This document shows positions 22,116 through 34,294 of a stretch of DNA of 64,000 bases, in pieces. Where the stretch lies: positions 364,139,704 through 364,203,703 of the forward strand of contig CM062297.1 of the NCBI GenBank assembly GCA_031216915.1. Reading direction: 5' to 3'. The first letter of the stretch is position 1. Each line of letters opens with the position of its first letter. Position numbers and translations under genes: made by a program. The stretch comes from Pictodentalium vernedei. Its lineage: Eukaryota > Mollusca > Scaphopoda > Dentaliida > Dentaliidae. The notes beneath the pieces are model-generated. The model was not told where the DNA came from, made no database searches, and saw nothing but the letters and a program-made list of their open reading frames with translations.

Positions 22116-22854
22116 TAAGAGTGTTCTTGCAAACAAAATTCCTGAATAAATGGAAAATTTTATTTTTTGTGTGAAAGACATAGTGCGTGAATGTTGATTG
22201 GAACAAGCTTAGAGAGCTCATTTTAATGTGAAGTCATAAAGCTGTGTTTTACGTACGAAATTCTGGAATAACTAAAAAAATTGCTTTTTTGACTCAAAAA
22301 GCATGGTGTGCGACCTCTCATTGGAATGAGCTCAAAAAGCTCATTCCAATGGGGTATTTACAAGCGATAAGTACATGTATGTTTAAGAGACAAAAATTAA
22401 AATTTGAATAGCGATTTTTGCGAAGAATGCTGACAAGTTTTGGCAGTTATGCTGGTAAAAAGGTAAGATATGCAAAGTGGTTGTTTTTTAGAGGCGACAT
22501 TTAATTAAGGGGAATTAACCCTTGATTACTGAGGTAACTTCTAAAAGTACTGAAATTTCATGAAGCAATGTGAATAACAGACAACAGTTGCCTAAAAATT
22601 TCATGAATAACTAAAATTTTTATTCCTTTGTCTCAAAAACATGGCATATGACCTTTGTTGGAATGAGCTGAATGCGTGTGTTCCAATGAGGGGTCATAAA
22701 ATTTGAACGAAGATTTGTGTGAATAATGCATTAGTACTGCTAGATTTGGGTAAACGGTTCACCCTGGATACCACCCCTTCTATAGTAGATCTTTTCTGCA
22801 AATTTTGTCTAAGATTCTATCAACTTTACAAATAAATACGTTCATGAATCACAA

Positions 22855-25260
22855 TCAGATCCACCCTACAATGTTGCATACCAAATATCAAAAGATTCTG
22901 CCTGCTGGATCTGGAGAAGAAGATTTTTTAAGAAATATGCCTGAAACGCACTAAGTTAAAATTTGGGCTCCTATATGGAGCCCAAATATAAACCCAGGGG
23001 GCCGATTTGAACAAACTTGAATCAGATCCACCCCACAATGTTGCTTACCAAATATGAAAAGATTCTGAAGCTGGATCTGGAGAAGAAGATTTTTTAAGAA
23101 ATTTGCCTGAAATGCACTAAGTTCGAATTCAAGCTTCTATAGTGAGCCCAAATATGAAACTAGGAAGCCGATTTGAACAAACTTGAATCAGATCCACCCC
23201 ACAATGTTGCATACCAAATATCAAAAGATTCTGCCTGCTGGATCTGGAGAAGAAGATTTTTTAATAAATTTGCCCGAAATGCACTAAGTGCGAATTCGGG
23301 CTTCTATATTAAGCCCAAATATGAATCCAGGGGGCCGATTTGAACAAACTTGAATCAGATCCACCCCGCAATGTTGCATACCAAATATCAAAAGATTCTG
23401 CCTGCTGGATCTGGAGAAGAAGATTTTTGAAGAAATTTGCCTGAAATGCACTAAGTGCGAATTCGGGCTTCTATATTAAGCCCAAATATGAATCCAGGGG
23501 GCCGATTTGAACAAACTTGAATCAGATCCACCCCGCAATGTTGCATACCAAATATCAAAAGATTCTGCCTGCTGGATCTGGAGAAGAAGATTTTTGAAGA
23601 AATTTGCCCGAAATGCACTAAGTTTGAATTCGAGCTTCTATAGTGAGCCCAAATATGAATCCAGGTGGCTGATTTGAACAAACTTGAATCAGATCCACCC
23701 CGCAATGTTGCATACCAAATATCAAAAGATTCTGCCTGCTGGATCTGGAGAAGATGATTTTTTAAGAAATTTGCCTGAAATGCACTAAGTTCGAATTCGA
23801 GCTTCTATAGTGAGCCCAAATATGAATCTAGGAAGCCGATTTGAACAAACTTGAATCAGATCCACCCCACAATGTTGCATACCAAATATCAAAAGATTCT
23901 GCCTGCTGGATCTGGAGAAGAAGATTTTTTAATAAATTTGCTTGAAATGCACTAAGTTCAAATTTGGGCTCCTATACTGAGCCCAAATATAAACCCAGGG
24001 GGCCGATTTGAACAAACTTGAATCAGATCCACCCCACAATGTTGCTTACCAAATATGAAAAGATTCTGCCTGCTGGATCTGGAGAAGAAGATTTTTTAAG
24101 AAATTTGCATGAAATGCACTAAGTTCAAATTCGAGCTTCTATAGTGAGCCCAAATATGAATCTAGGAAGCCGATTTGAACAAACTTGAATCAGATCCACC
24201 CCACAATGTTGCATACCAAATATCAAAAGATTCTGCCTTCTGGATCTGGAGAAGAAGATTTTTTAAGAAATTTGCCTAAATGCACTAAGTTCGAAATCGG
24301 GCTCCTATACTGAGCCCAAATATGAACCCAGGGGGCCGATTTGAACAAACTTGAATCAGATCCACCCTACAATGTTGCATACCAAATATCAAAAGATTCT
24401 GCCTGCTGGATCTGGAGAAGAAGATTTTTTAAGAAATTTGCCTGAAATGCACTAAGTTCGAAATCGGGCTCCTATACTGAGCCCAAATATTAACCCAGGG
24501 GGCCGATTTGAACAATCTTGAATCAGATCCACCCCACAATGTTGCTTACCAAATATGAAAAGATTCTGCCTGCTGGATCTGGAGAAGAAGATTTTTTAAG
24601 AAATTTGCCTGAAATGCACTAAGTTCGAATTCGGGCTTCTATAGTAAGCCCAAATATGTATCCAGGGGGCCGATTTGAACAAACTTGAATCAGATCTACC
24701 CCGCAACATTGCATACCAAATATCAAAAGATTCTGCCTGCTGGATCTGGAGAAGAAGATTTTTGAAGAAACTTGCCTGAAATGCACTAAATTCGAATTCG
24801 AGCTCCTATAGTGAGCCCAAATATGAATCTAGGGAGCCGATTTGAACAAACTTGAATCAGATCCACCCTACAATGTTGCATACCAAATATCAAAAGATTC
24901 TGCCTGCTGGATCTGGAGAAGAAGATTTTCAAAGAAATTTGCCTGAAATGCAGTAAGTTCAAATTTGGGCTCCTATACTGAACCCAAATATAAACCCAGG
25001 GGGCCGATTTGAACAAACTTGAATCAGATCCACCCCACAATGTTGCATACCAAATATCAAAAGATTCTGCCTGCTGGATCTGGAGAAGAAGATTTTTTAA
25101 GAAATTTGCCTGAAATGCACTAAGTTCGAAATCGGGCTCCTATACTGAGCCCAAATATGAACCCAGGGGGCCGATTTGAACAAACTTGAATCAGATCCAC
25201 CCTACAATGTTGCATACCAAATATCAAAAGATTCTGCCTGCTGGATCTGGAGAAGAAGAT
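22855..25260 (+). repeat. Tandem array of ~166-bp units, about 15 copies
   Basis: The marker CAGATCCACCCYACAATGTT recurs at intervals of 165-168 bases from 22855 to 25195. Each unit also holds CCAAATATCAAAAGATTCTG, GGATCTGGAGAAGAAGATTT, TGCACTAAGTTCGAA and GAGCCCAAATATGAA. Units differ mainly in a few positions (for example GGGCTTCTA or GGGCTCCTA), and higher-order pairs are visible. Diverged single units occur in the other D copies at 12.9, 20.1, 34.6-35.4 and 38.1 kb. Confidence 0.95.
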
Positions 25261-26018
25261 TTTTTAATGTTTTTCCCATTGCCTACAGTGTTAAAAAGTG
25301 CTGACTCAGCACTTTTTCAAAGTCCCGAAACTGTACCCTATGATAAAACCGATGGCAATTTTTTTTTACCAATCCTTTCTGTTGGTCCTAAGGAAGCTGC
25401 ACACCAAATAAAAATTCTCAGTGCCGTGCAGTTTTGGAGATATGGGCGTTTTAAATTTTTTCTATTTTTAGCTCCTGTGGTTCCCACGGGGCTGCGGGAA
25501 AATTTTTTTTTGCATAAATCAAGTACTCATGACCCAATAAGCCCTCACATAAAATTTGGTTCAAATCAGCCTCTCGGTTTGGAAAATAGAAATTTTGGGC
25601 GGGGCAAAAAATTTTGCCCCTCTCATAACAACGTCAAGTATAGCCCCACAAACTTCTCTTGAACAAATCTGAGTCTACACCTCAAAAGGAAGCTGCACAC
25701 CAAATATCAAGTCTCTGCTACTGCTGGTTCATGAGAAGAAGATTTACAAAGATTTTGGTGCCCCTTGGGGGTGTGGCACCACCCAGGAGGAGGGGCAACT
25801 TCATTTGAACAAATCTGAATTGGCATTAGGTAATAAACATTTAGCCAACATTTGAATAAAATTGGGCTAGTGGTTTAGGAGGAGAAGTCGATAATGTAAA
25901 GTTAACGCCGGACGGACGACGACGGACGACGGACGACGGACGCTGGACGACGGACGACGGACGACGGACAGAAAGTGATTAGTTAAGCTCCCCTTGAGCT
26001 TCGCTCAGGTGAGCTAAA

Positions 26019-26555
26019 AACGAGAGGTGCAGCCTTGAATTCTATCCTTCCATGATGACATGAGTGCCGAATTGGTGATAAATTCACACATCGTGGCATT
26101 CTGTGTTTATTAGATGCCACTATGACAAGGAATCCATCAATTTAAAATTAAAAAATCACACAGAAAATTTCAAACTTTAAAACTATTTATTGACTGAAGC
26201 ATTCCATTCACTGGCTGTCACTCCAGATTCCAAATTGATCAGGGTCGGAATGTGGTGGTTTTGGTTGGCTGATTATGAAAATGGACGGAGTTGAGTTCCT
26301 TTGAAGGACCCATGACATCAGGTGAAAAATAGTTTGACAAGCGAAATTCTGTATGGAACATGCATTCCGAATGGATTTGTAAATATGGAACTTGAGGAAA
26401 ATTACCGGTAATAGGCATGTAATAAAGAGACTAGAACGGTGCCATTTGTGTGCAAAGCACACTAAGGTGTTTCCCTGCATTTTCAGTTTTCCATCGCAAT
26501 GGTAACAAATCGATTCACATTCTCTATTGACAAAAGAAAGTGGTACTATGGGGGG
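26019..26555. other. Stretch without recognised features
   Basis: No repeat or domain is recognised. The 90-residue minus-strand open frame at 26208-26480 resembles no family I know and has no supporting splice or promoter context. A short G-run lies at 26551-26559. Confidence 0.4.
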
Positions 26556-26559
26556 GGGG

Positions 26560-27270
26560 CCACAGGCGTCCAGATAAAAAATCTGTAACCTTTATGCACA
26601 TCTGGGCACCCTACCGGAACATATGAACACACTTTTAGCATTTCAAATTAAAATCCCTGGGAGCCTTTCACAGGAAACCGATTCTCCAATGACAAATTAG
26701 TGGTGCAACGGGTGCCACATGAGGCTGAATCAAAAATCTGACACCTTTATGCACACCAAGAAATCCTATCAGAACATATTAACACACTTTCCAACGTTTC
26801 GAATTAAAAAATCCTTATGAGCTTTTCACTCCAAACTAATTCTCTACCGACAGGTGCCACGTAAGGCCAAATCAAAAATACAAAACTCTTATGCACATCA
26901 ACAGAACCTACCGGAACATATGAACACATTTTGAACTAAAACACCTCGGAGCCTTTCGCCTAAAACTGATTATCTAATGACCAAAGTGTTGCTATGGGCA
27001 CCACATGAGGCTGATTAAATCTTTATGCAGATCGAGAGACCCTGCTGGAACATATGAACACACTTTCAACATTTCGAATTGAAACCCCTAGGAGCCTTTC
27101 AGCGGAAACCGATTCTCTAGCGACAAAAGTAGCGCAACAGGCACCACATGGGGCCGAATCAAAATTCTCAAACCTTTATGCCTATCTAGACACCTAACCA
27201 AACATATGAACACACTTTCAACAATCAATATTACAAATCCTAGCAGCCTTTCATCAGAAAGCAGTATTTT
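26560..27270 (+). repeat. Tandem array, ~145-bp units, about 5 copies
   Basis: The markers CCTTTATGCACATC, GGAACATATGAACACACTTT, GAGCCTTTCA and CCGATTCTC recur near 26590, 26747, 26887, 27010 and 27175. The units are strongly diverged, suggesting an old array. 27271-27510 has no recognised feature apart from a short AATGGATGGACAGAGATCATC tract (27390-27410), possibly the decayed 3' end of a hairpin-type element. Confidence 0.8.
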
Positions 27271-27559
27271 AGCTCAGTCTGGCACGACCTGGTGACCAAA
27301 ATTCAAACTAAACCTATTTTTGTCATCTCTAATCCATGCTTAAGAAGTATGGTAAGTTTCAAAATTACAGCTAAAAAAAATGGATGGACAGAGATCATCA
27401 CAATATCCCCCACAATTTGGAAAATGCAGGGATAACGAATTTGTTTACAACATGAAACTGAATGTAACCAATAAATAATGCTTACCTTTGTCTTGAACAT
27501 TGCTGTGTAATTGTACACCATACTTGATATCATGATTCTCTTCATCTACAAAAATCCAC

Positions 27560-28475
27560 CTTCACTCGATTCAATTTGTACTTCACCATCATACTTTATG
27601 GGTTCCATCAACACTCCACAAAAAAGATTTATTTTGTACATCATCTTCAACAATTTGCGGGTTCCATCAAAACTCCACAATCTCCTAATTGTCAGTTATC
27701 ATACCTTTAAGTCTATCTGAACTCCAGTGCCCATATTCTTTGTCATTTGTCACTTTCTTGTTTCAATCAAAACTCCACAGACCCCTAATTCTTTGTTACC
27801 GACACTTTGTTCATTCCATCAAAATTCCAGTCCCCTAATTCTTTGTTATCATCACTATCTTGATTCTATCAAAACTCCAGCCCCCTAATTCTTTGCTATC
27901 ACTTTCTTGATTCTATCAAAACAAAACTCCAGTCCCCCTAATACTTTGGAGTTTTGATGGAACCAAGAAAGAGATGATAACAGTCCCCCTAATTCTATGT
28001 TATATTCACTTTCTTGGTTCATCAAAACTCCAGTCCCCGAATACTTTGTTATCATTACTTTCTTGGTTCCATCAAAACTCCACAGTCCCCTAATTCTTTG
28101 TTATCATCACTTTCTTGGTTCTATCAAAACTCCATAGTCCCTCAATTCTGTCTTTTTAGGTTTCTGTGTAATCATTTTTCTTGATTTTTTTATCTTTTCA
28201 CTCTTAAATGAACTGGAACAACAATGTCCATCAACACTCCAGTCCCCAAATACTTTGTTATCATCACTTTCTTGATTCTATCAAAACTCCAGTCGCCCTA
28301 ATTCTTTGTTATCATCACTTTCTTGGTTCCATCAAAACTCCAGTACCCTAATACTTTGTTATCATCACTTTCTTGGTTCCATCAAAACTCAAGACCCCCT
28401 AATTCTTTGTTATCACTTTCTTGGTTCCATCAAAACTCCAGTCCCCCTAAATCTTTGTTAGCGGCACTTTCTTGG
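27560..28475 (+). repeat. Minisatellite, ~50-57 bp units
   Basis: The repeated text is GTTCCATCAAAACTCCA, then GTCCCCTAATTCTTTG, then TTATCATCACTTTCTTG. About 15 units are present, degenerate at the left edge. An inverted unit occurs at 27951-27980 (TTTGGAGTTTTGATGGAACC). Short open frames arise from the repeat only. Confidence 0.9.
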
Positions 28476-29083
28476 CCCATTGACACTCACCACTCACTCT
28501 CCCATAAACTGTAACAAGGCAATGCCATGCCAGCAAATTTTGACAGTCAAAAAAACTTAGCACTCTGCCAGTTAAATCAACTGACCAGTGGTAAGAACCT
28601 GTGTAACCCTTTGACTTGTATAGTACAGCTGTAATCCATGCATGGGCAGTGATGTCCAATCATGCATTTACCAGGGAATAAAAATCAACACCAGCATAAT
28701 TTAAATTATTGAAGCAATGGGTTGTGCCCAGTGCTTCATTAATTAAATTTTTTATGATCATTCCTTTCATTAGGGTTTGGAATCTATTACTGCATTCGGG
28801 GAAATACTGCCCACCAGTGGAAATGGACCAGTCCAAGGTTGCCGTAATGTATGTGTTAATGGAATGTTATGTTGTTGTAAAACTCTGTGATGTGATAAAT
28901 GGAATGTTATGTAACAGCAAACTTTTATTTAAAAATAATAAAACAAATATATATCTGTGTTAATTTTTGTAGGAGTGAGTGAAATATATTCAGTTAACAA
29001 GAAATTGGTCAATTAATGATATTTTGATGATTTATTTTATTTCTTTATTTTATTTAATTTGATGTCTTGTAAGCTAAGAAAAA
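28476..29083. other. Stretch without recognised genes
   Basis: 28796-28850 (CGGGGAAATACTGCCCACC...GGACCAGTCCAAGG) resembles 58563-58610, so it is part of an unclassified repeat. AACTTAGCACTCTGCCAG at 28555 resembles the right flank of family A at 6137. Nothing else is recognised. Confidence 0.45.
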
Positions 29084-30599
29084 ATGAAAGAGTCAATGAC
29101 ACTGTAGCTCAACTTGTTAAGACATGTACGTGTATAGTATGTGACACAGCTATGACAAACATCTTGGTAATGACCTGATAACAAAGGTACATGTAAAGTA
29201 TTGTAACGGTATGTGCATAAATGCTGACCATAGCATGTAACAAATATATAGGTAAAGTATTGTAAAGGTGGGGTGACAGTTAGATGCTGAACTAGAAAAG
29301 AAATCTTTGAGTCCCAGAGTGGCTCTGACTGAACCCAGAAATATTTTTTCTCTTTAGCACAGTGATAACAAAGGCACCCAAGAAACACTCGTTCCTGTCA
29401 CAAGGTGATAACAAAGGTACCCCAAGAAGTTTCGTGAAGATCGGTTCATAAATACAGACTCTAGCGCGAGCCACATTGACATGTGCACTTACTGTGTATA
29501 AGTGGCAATGAACAAATCAAAGTTCATCTAATTTGCATAATTTCTGAATGAGAAAAAAACCTGTATTATATGTGATATATTCCATGTTACTAAACATTCC
29601 AACAAAAATTTATTCAAATCAGAACTTTCATACAGAAGTTCTGTACAAAAAAATGATTGCACTAATTTCGGTACAAAATAGCTGCTGGTGGCCATCTTGA
29701 ATTTTGGACCGCACCTAAAAACACTCCTTCACGTCCCATGGTGATAACAAAGGTACCCAAGAAGTTTTGTGAAGATCGGTTCATAAATACAGCCTCTAGC
29801 CCGAGCCGTACTGACACGTGCACTTACTGTGTAAAAATAGCACTGAATAAATCGAAGTTCATCTGATTTGCATAATTTCTGCTCGAGAAAAAAACCTGTA
29901 TTATATGTGATGGATTCCATGTTACTAAACATTCAAACAAAAATTTATTCAAATCAGAACTTTCATACAGAAGTTCTGTACAAAAAACTGATTGCACTAA
30001 TTTTGATCCAAAATGGCTGCTGGTGGCCACCTTGAATTTTGGACTGCACCCCAAAACGCTTGTTCTTGTCCCACAGTGATAACAAAGGTACCTAAGAAGT
30101 TTTGTAAAGATGAGTTCATAAATACGGCCTCTAGCACGAACTGTATTGGCATTTGCAGTTGCAGTGCTGAAAGTAACACTAAATAGATCAAAGTTAGTCT
30201 AATTGGCATAATTATGCACGAGAAAAAAACCTGTATTATATGTGATGTATCCCATGGTACTAAACATTCACACAAAAGATTATTCAAACTAGAGAAACAG
30301 AATTTACTGCACCCAGTAAATTCAAGTCTGTGTGAAAATGGTTAAAGAATCAGGAATAAACTATACAGAAAGAGAATTTATGGAGGCTTATTTTCAGGAG
30401 TAAAATATTTTTAAACAAATCAGAAATGGGTTTTCGTAAACAGTATTTACAGATATTCATACTGGAATCAGAACAATTATTTATAAGAAACCAGAAAAGG
30501 CATACATGTGACCAGCATTCAAAGGGTTCGATACTCGAATCAGAAATGGACATTTTTGGCTCTGCCCACTAATTTGAGTGATGAAATACGTTCATAAAC

Positions 30600-33440
30600 T
30601 TTAGAAATGCATTAAGGTGTAATAAAATTAATTTCCCAGTATTTCTGAATAATACGCACTTGATGACTTTGGTTACCTCTTTCAGGCAGACCCCTAGGTG
30701 ACCTCCATGACCTTGACCCATATTTTGAATTTCCATCAAGTGTTGACTCATTTGGTGTTAGTTCCAGGTCCATTCATCATACCACGATTGAGATATGAGC
30801 ATGACCCACTTCCCAAAATGTTGGCTATGCCCACTTTTTTAACATAAAAATGCATGTATGGACCTCAGGAATGCTTGGGGGGGGGGGGGGGGGGTCAAAA
30901 AATGTGATTTCCACCAATTCTGAAAAATGCACTCAATGACCCCTAAGTGACCTCTGTGACCTTGACCCATATTTTGAATCTCCATCAAGTGTCGACTCAT
31001 TTGGTGTTGGTCCCAGGTCTGTAAGTCATACCACGCTTGAGATATGGGCATGACCCACTTTCAAAAATTTTGGCCACGCCCACTTTTTTTACGTCAAAAT
31101 GCATGTATGTACGTCAGGAATACTTTAGGGGGTCAAAAAATGTGATTTCCAGCAATTCTGAAAAATGCATTCAATGACCTCTAAGTGACCTCTGTGACCT
31201 TGACCCATATTTTGATCTCCACTTGTGGTCCCAGGTCTGTAGGTCATACCACGCTTGAGATACGGGCGTGACCCACTTTCCAAAATTTGGACACGCCCTC
31301 TTTTTTTACGTCAAAATGCATGTGTGTACGTCAGGAATACTTTAGGGGGTCAAAAAATGTGATTTCCAGCAATTCTGAAAAATGCACTCAATGACCCCCT
31401 AGGTGTCCTCCGTGACCTTCACCCATATTTTGAGTCTACCTCAAGTGTCGACTTATTTCGTGTTGGTCCCAGGTCCATACGTCATACCATGCCTGAGATA
31501 TGGGCGTGACCCACTTTAAAAAATTTGGCCACGCCCACTTTTTTACATCAAAATGCATGTGTGTTTGTCAGGTATACCATAGGGGATCAAAAAATGTGAT
31601 TTCCAGCAATTCTGAAAAATGCACTCAATGACCCCTAGTTGACCTCCGTGACCTTGACCCACATTTTGAACCTCCATCGAGTATCGACTCATTTGGTGTT
31701 GGTCCCAGGTCTGTAGGTCATACCACACCTGAGATATGGGTGTGACCCACTTTCAAAAATTTTGGCCATGCCCACTTTTTTTTTTACGTAAAAATGCATG
31801 TGTGTACGTCAGGAATACTTCAGGGGGTCAAAAAATGTGATTTTCCAGCAATTCTGAAAAATGCACTCAATGACCCCCTAGGTGTCCTCCGTGACCTTGA
31901 CCCACATTTTGAATCTCCATCAAGTGTCGACTCATTTGGTGTTCGTCCCAGGTCCGTAGGTCATACCACGCTTGAGACATGGGCGTGACCCACTTTCAGA
32001 AATTTTGGCCACGCCCACTTTTTTTTACGTCAAAATGCATGTGTGTACGTCAGAAATAGTTTAGGGGGGTCAAAAAATATGATTTCCAGCAATTCTGAAA
32101 ATGCACTCAATGACCCCTAGTTGACCTCCGTGACCTTGACCCATATTTTGAACCTCCATTGGGTGTCGACTCATTTGGTGTTGGTCCCAGGTCCGTAGGT
32201 CATACACGCTTGAGATATGGGCTTGACCCACTTTCAAAAAATTTGGCCACGCCCACTTTTTTTACGTCAAAATGCATGTATGTACGTCAGGAATACTTTA
32301 GGGGGGGTCAAAAAATGTGATTTCCAGCAATTCTGAAAAATGCACTCAATGACCCCTAAGTGACCTCTGTGACCTTGACCCATATTTTGAATCTCCATCA
32401 AGTGTCGACTCATTTCATGTTGGTCCCAGGTCCATACGTCATACCACGCCTGAGATATGGGTGTCACCCACTTTCAAAAATTTTGGTCACGCCCACTTTT
32501 TTTTTACCTAAAAATGCATGTGTGTACGTCAGGAATACTTCAGGGGGTCAAAAAATGTGATTTTCCAGCAATTCTGAAAAATGCACTCAATGACCCCTAG
32601 GTGACCTCCGTGACCTTGACCCATATTTTGAATCTCCATCAAGTGTCGACTCATTTGGTGTTCGTCCCAGGTCCGTAGGTCATACCACGCTTGAGATATG
32701 GGCGTGACCCACTTTCAGAAATTTTGGCCACGCCCACTTTTTTTTACATCAAAATGCATGTGTGTACGACAGAAATAGTTTAGGGGGGTCAAAAAATATG
32801 ATTTCCAGCAATTCTGAAAATGCACTCAATGACCCCTAGTTGACCTCCGTGACCTTGACCCATATTTTGAACCTCCATCGGGTGTCGACTCATTTGGTGT
32901 TTGTCCCAGGTCCGTAGGTCATACCACGCTTGAGATATGGGCTTGACCCACTTTCAAAAAATTTGGCCATGCCCACTTTTTTACGTCAAAATGCATGTAT
33001 GTACGTCAGGAATACTTTAGGGGGGGGGGGGGGGGGGGGTCAAAAAATGTGATTTCCAGCAATTCTGAAAAATGCACTCAATGACCCCTAAGTGACCTCT
33101 GTGACCTTGACCCATATTTTGAATCTCCATCAAGTGTCGACTCATTTCATGTTGGTCCCAGGTCCATACGTCATACCATGCCTGGGATATGGGCGTGACC
33201 CACTTTCAAAAATTTTGGCCACGCCCACTTTTTTTACGTCAAAATGCATGTGTGTACGTCAGGAATACTTTAGGGGGCAAAAAATGTGATTTTCAGCAAT
33301 TCTGAAAAATGCATTCAATGACCCCTAGATGATCTCCGTGACCATGACCCATATTTTGAACCTCCATCGGGTGTCGACTCATTTGGTGTTAGTCCCAGGT
33401 CCGTAGGTCATACCACGCCTGAGATATGGGCATGACCCAC
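30600..33440 (+). repeat. Tandem array of ~240-bp units, 11-12 copies
   Basis: The marker AAAATGCACTCAATGACCC recurs at about 30924, 31161, 31378, 31617, 31858, 32098, 32338, 32579, 32817, 33073 and 33308. Units carry GTGACCTTGACCCATATTTT, GTCGACTCATTTGGTGTT, GGTCATACCACGCTTGAGAT, GGGCGTGACCC, GGCCACGCCCAC and ATGCATGTGTGTACGTCAG. G-runs of differing length (3 to 20) interrupt equivalent positions. Repeated minus-strand peptides around GQGHxGHLGVIECIFQN come from the unit and are closed by stops in each copy. Confidence 0.95.
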
Positions 33441-33604
33441 TTTCAAAACACCCCCACGGAGAACACTAATGCCCCAGGAATCTGAAAAATATTTAGTGCC
33501 GAGAACTTGTGGCTGTCTATCAGCATGCCAAAAATCAACGAGATAGGGCAATTCGTTTTCGAGTTATCTTGCGGACAAAAAAGTGATGAGAAGACAGAAG
33601 ACAG

Positions 33605-33665
33605 GAGAAGAAGAAGAAGAAGAAGAAGAAGAAGAAGAAGAAGAAGAAGAAAAAGAAGAAAAAAA
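33605..33665 (+). repeat. (GAA)n microsatellite
   Basis: About 20 GAA/AAG triplets precede the family N 3' hairpin. The arginine-rich open frame across it is an artefact. Confidence 0.95.
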
Positions 33666-34294
33666 GAAAAGAAAAAGAAACCGTGCAAAAACAATAGTCT
33701 GTGTGTTTCACACAGACTAATCAGCACTTTCATGTGGAAGTTCTGTGCAAAAATCTGACTGCACCTAATTTGGTACAAAATGGATGCCAGCGGCCATCTT
33801 GGACCCAAAAACACTCGTTCTCATCCCACGGTGATAACAAAGGTATCCAAGAAGTTTCGTGAAGATTGGTTCATGGTTCATAAATACGGCCTCTAGCCCG
33901 AGCCGTATTGGCATTTCCACTTACGGTGCTGAAAGTAACACTAAATAAATCAAAGTTAGTCTAATTTGCATAATTTACGCACGAGAAAAAAACCTGTATT
34001 ATATGTGATGTATCCCATGGTACTAAACATTCATACAAAAAATTATTCAAATCAGAGCTTTCATATGGAAATTCTGCGGAAAAAAACACTCGTTCTCATC
34101 CCATGGTGATAACAAAGGTACCCAAGATGTTTCGTAAAGACCGGTTCATAAATACGGCCTCTAGCCGGAGCTGTATTGAATTGTTGACGAGCAGATGGAC
34201 AGGTGGACGACGGGCCATGGCATAAGTTCAAATTTGACTTACGTCAAAGTGGAGCTAAAAATACAATTGATTCTCAGGCATTACCACAATGAAA

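Larger units (their letters stand above)
21425..26018 (+). mobile_element. Family D element, long, with 15-unit core array
   Basis: The 5' end ACAAGAGGCCCCACGTGG carries an AGGCCCCACGTGGCCT-like palindrome and GCTCACCTGAC. The 3' end is a (GGACGAC)n tract (25909-25970) and hairpin AAGCTCCCCTTGA/TCAGGTGAGCT ending CTAA near 26017. The interior includes 21520-22850, which carries CATTGGAATGAG foldback modules like those of the piggyBac-like MITEs and a poly(G) tract, so other insertions are likely. The body ends with the same 3' module as the other D copies. Confidence 0.78.
30289..33720 (+). mobile_element. Family N element, complete, with exact ends
   Basis: It starts CTAGAGAAACA. The 5' palindrome is GAATTTACTG-CACC-CAGTAAATTC (30300-30323), then AGTCTGTGTGAAA (30325-30337). 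A ~240-bp tandem array and a (GAA)n tract follow. The 3' hairpin is AGTCTGTGTG-TTT-CACACAGACT (33696-33718), ending CTAA. The 13-base 5' sequence is the perfect inverse of TTTCACACAGACT in the hairpin. Intact B copies (for example 15387-15415, TTATTCAAATCAG) show the empty site: insertion occurred between A and T with no duplication, the Helitron mode. AACAATAG precedes the hairpin. There is no Rep/helicase gene, so it is non-autonomous. Confidence 0.92.
29084..34258 (+). mobile_element. Family B element split by element N
   Basis: The 5' end ATGAAAGAGTCAATGACACT is followed by GTAGCTCAACTTGTTAAG. Core units of the same type as 13851-16053 run to 30288. They resume at 33721 (TCAGCACTTTCATGTGG) and continue to the 3' hairpin AGTTCAAATTTGAC/GTCAAAGTGGAGCT with CTAA at 34255-34258. 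The 3432-bp N element occupies 30289-33720. Without it the element would be about 1.74 kb. Confidence 0.88.

Noticed and set aside
22855..25260. CRISPR-like array
   Set aside because: Whole units repeat without unique spacers, units are 166 bp, and the genome is animal.
25186..25662. 158-residue plus-strand open frame, the longest in the window
   Set aside because: It spans the last core unit and 3' module of a family D element. The same text at 20513-20752 is open only in part, and the copies at 13.0 and 35.5 kb are broken. It has no domain.
27560..28475. Centromeric or telomeric satellite
   Set aside because: It is short, degenerate and local; no telomere motif and no higher-order structure.
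30839..32467. Recurrent minus-strand peptides around GQGHRGHLGVIECIFQN
   Set aside because: They come from the 240-bp tandem unit. Each is closed by a stop within the unit and reading frame is not kept across units.
33507..33758. Arginine/lysine-rich open frame
   Set aside because: It translates a (GAA)n microsatellite.
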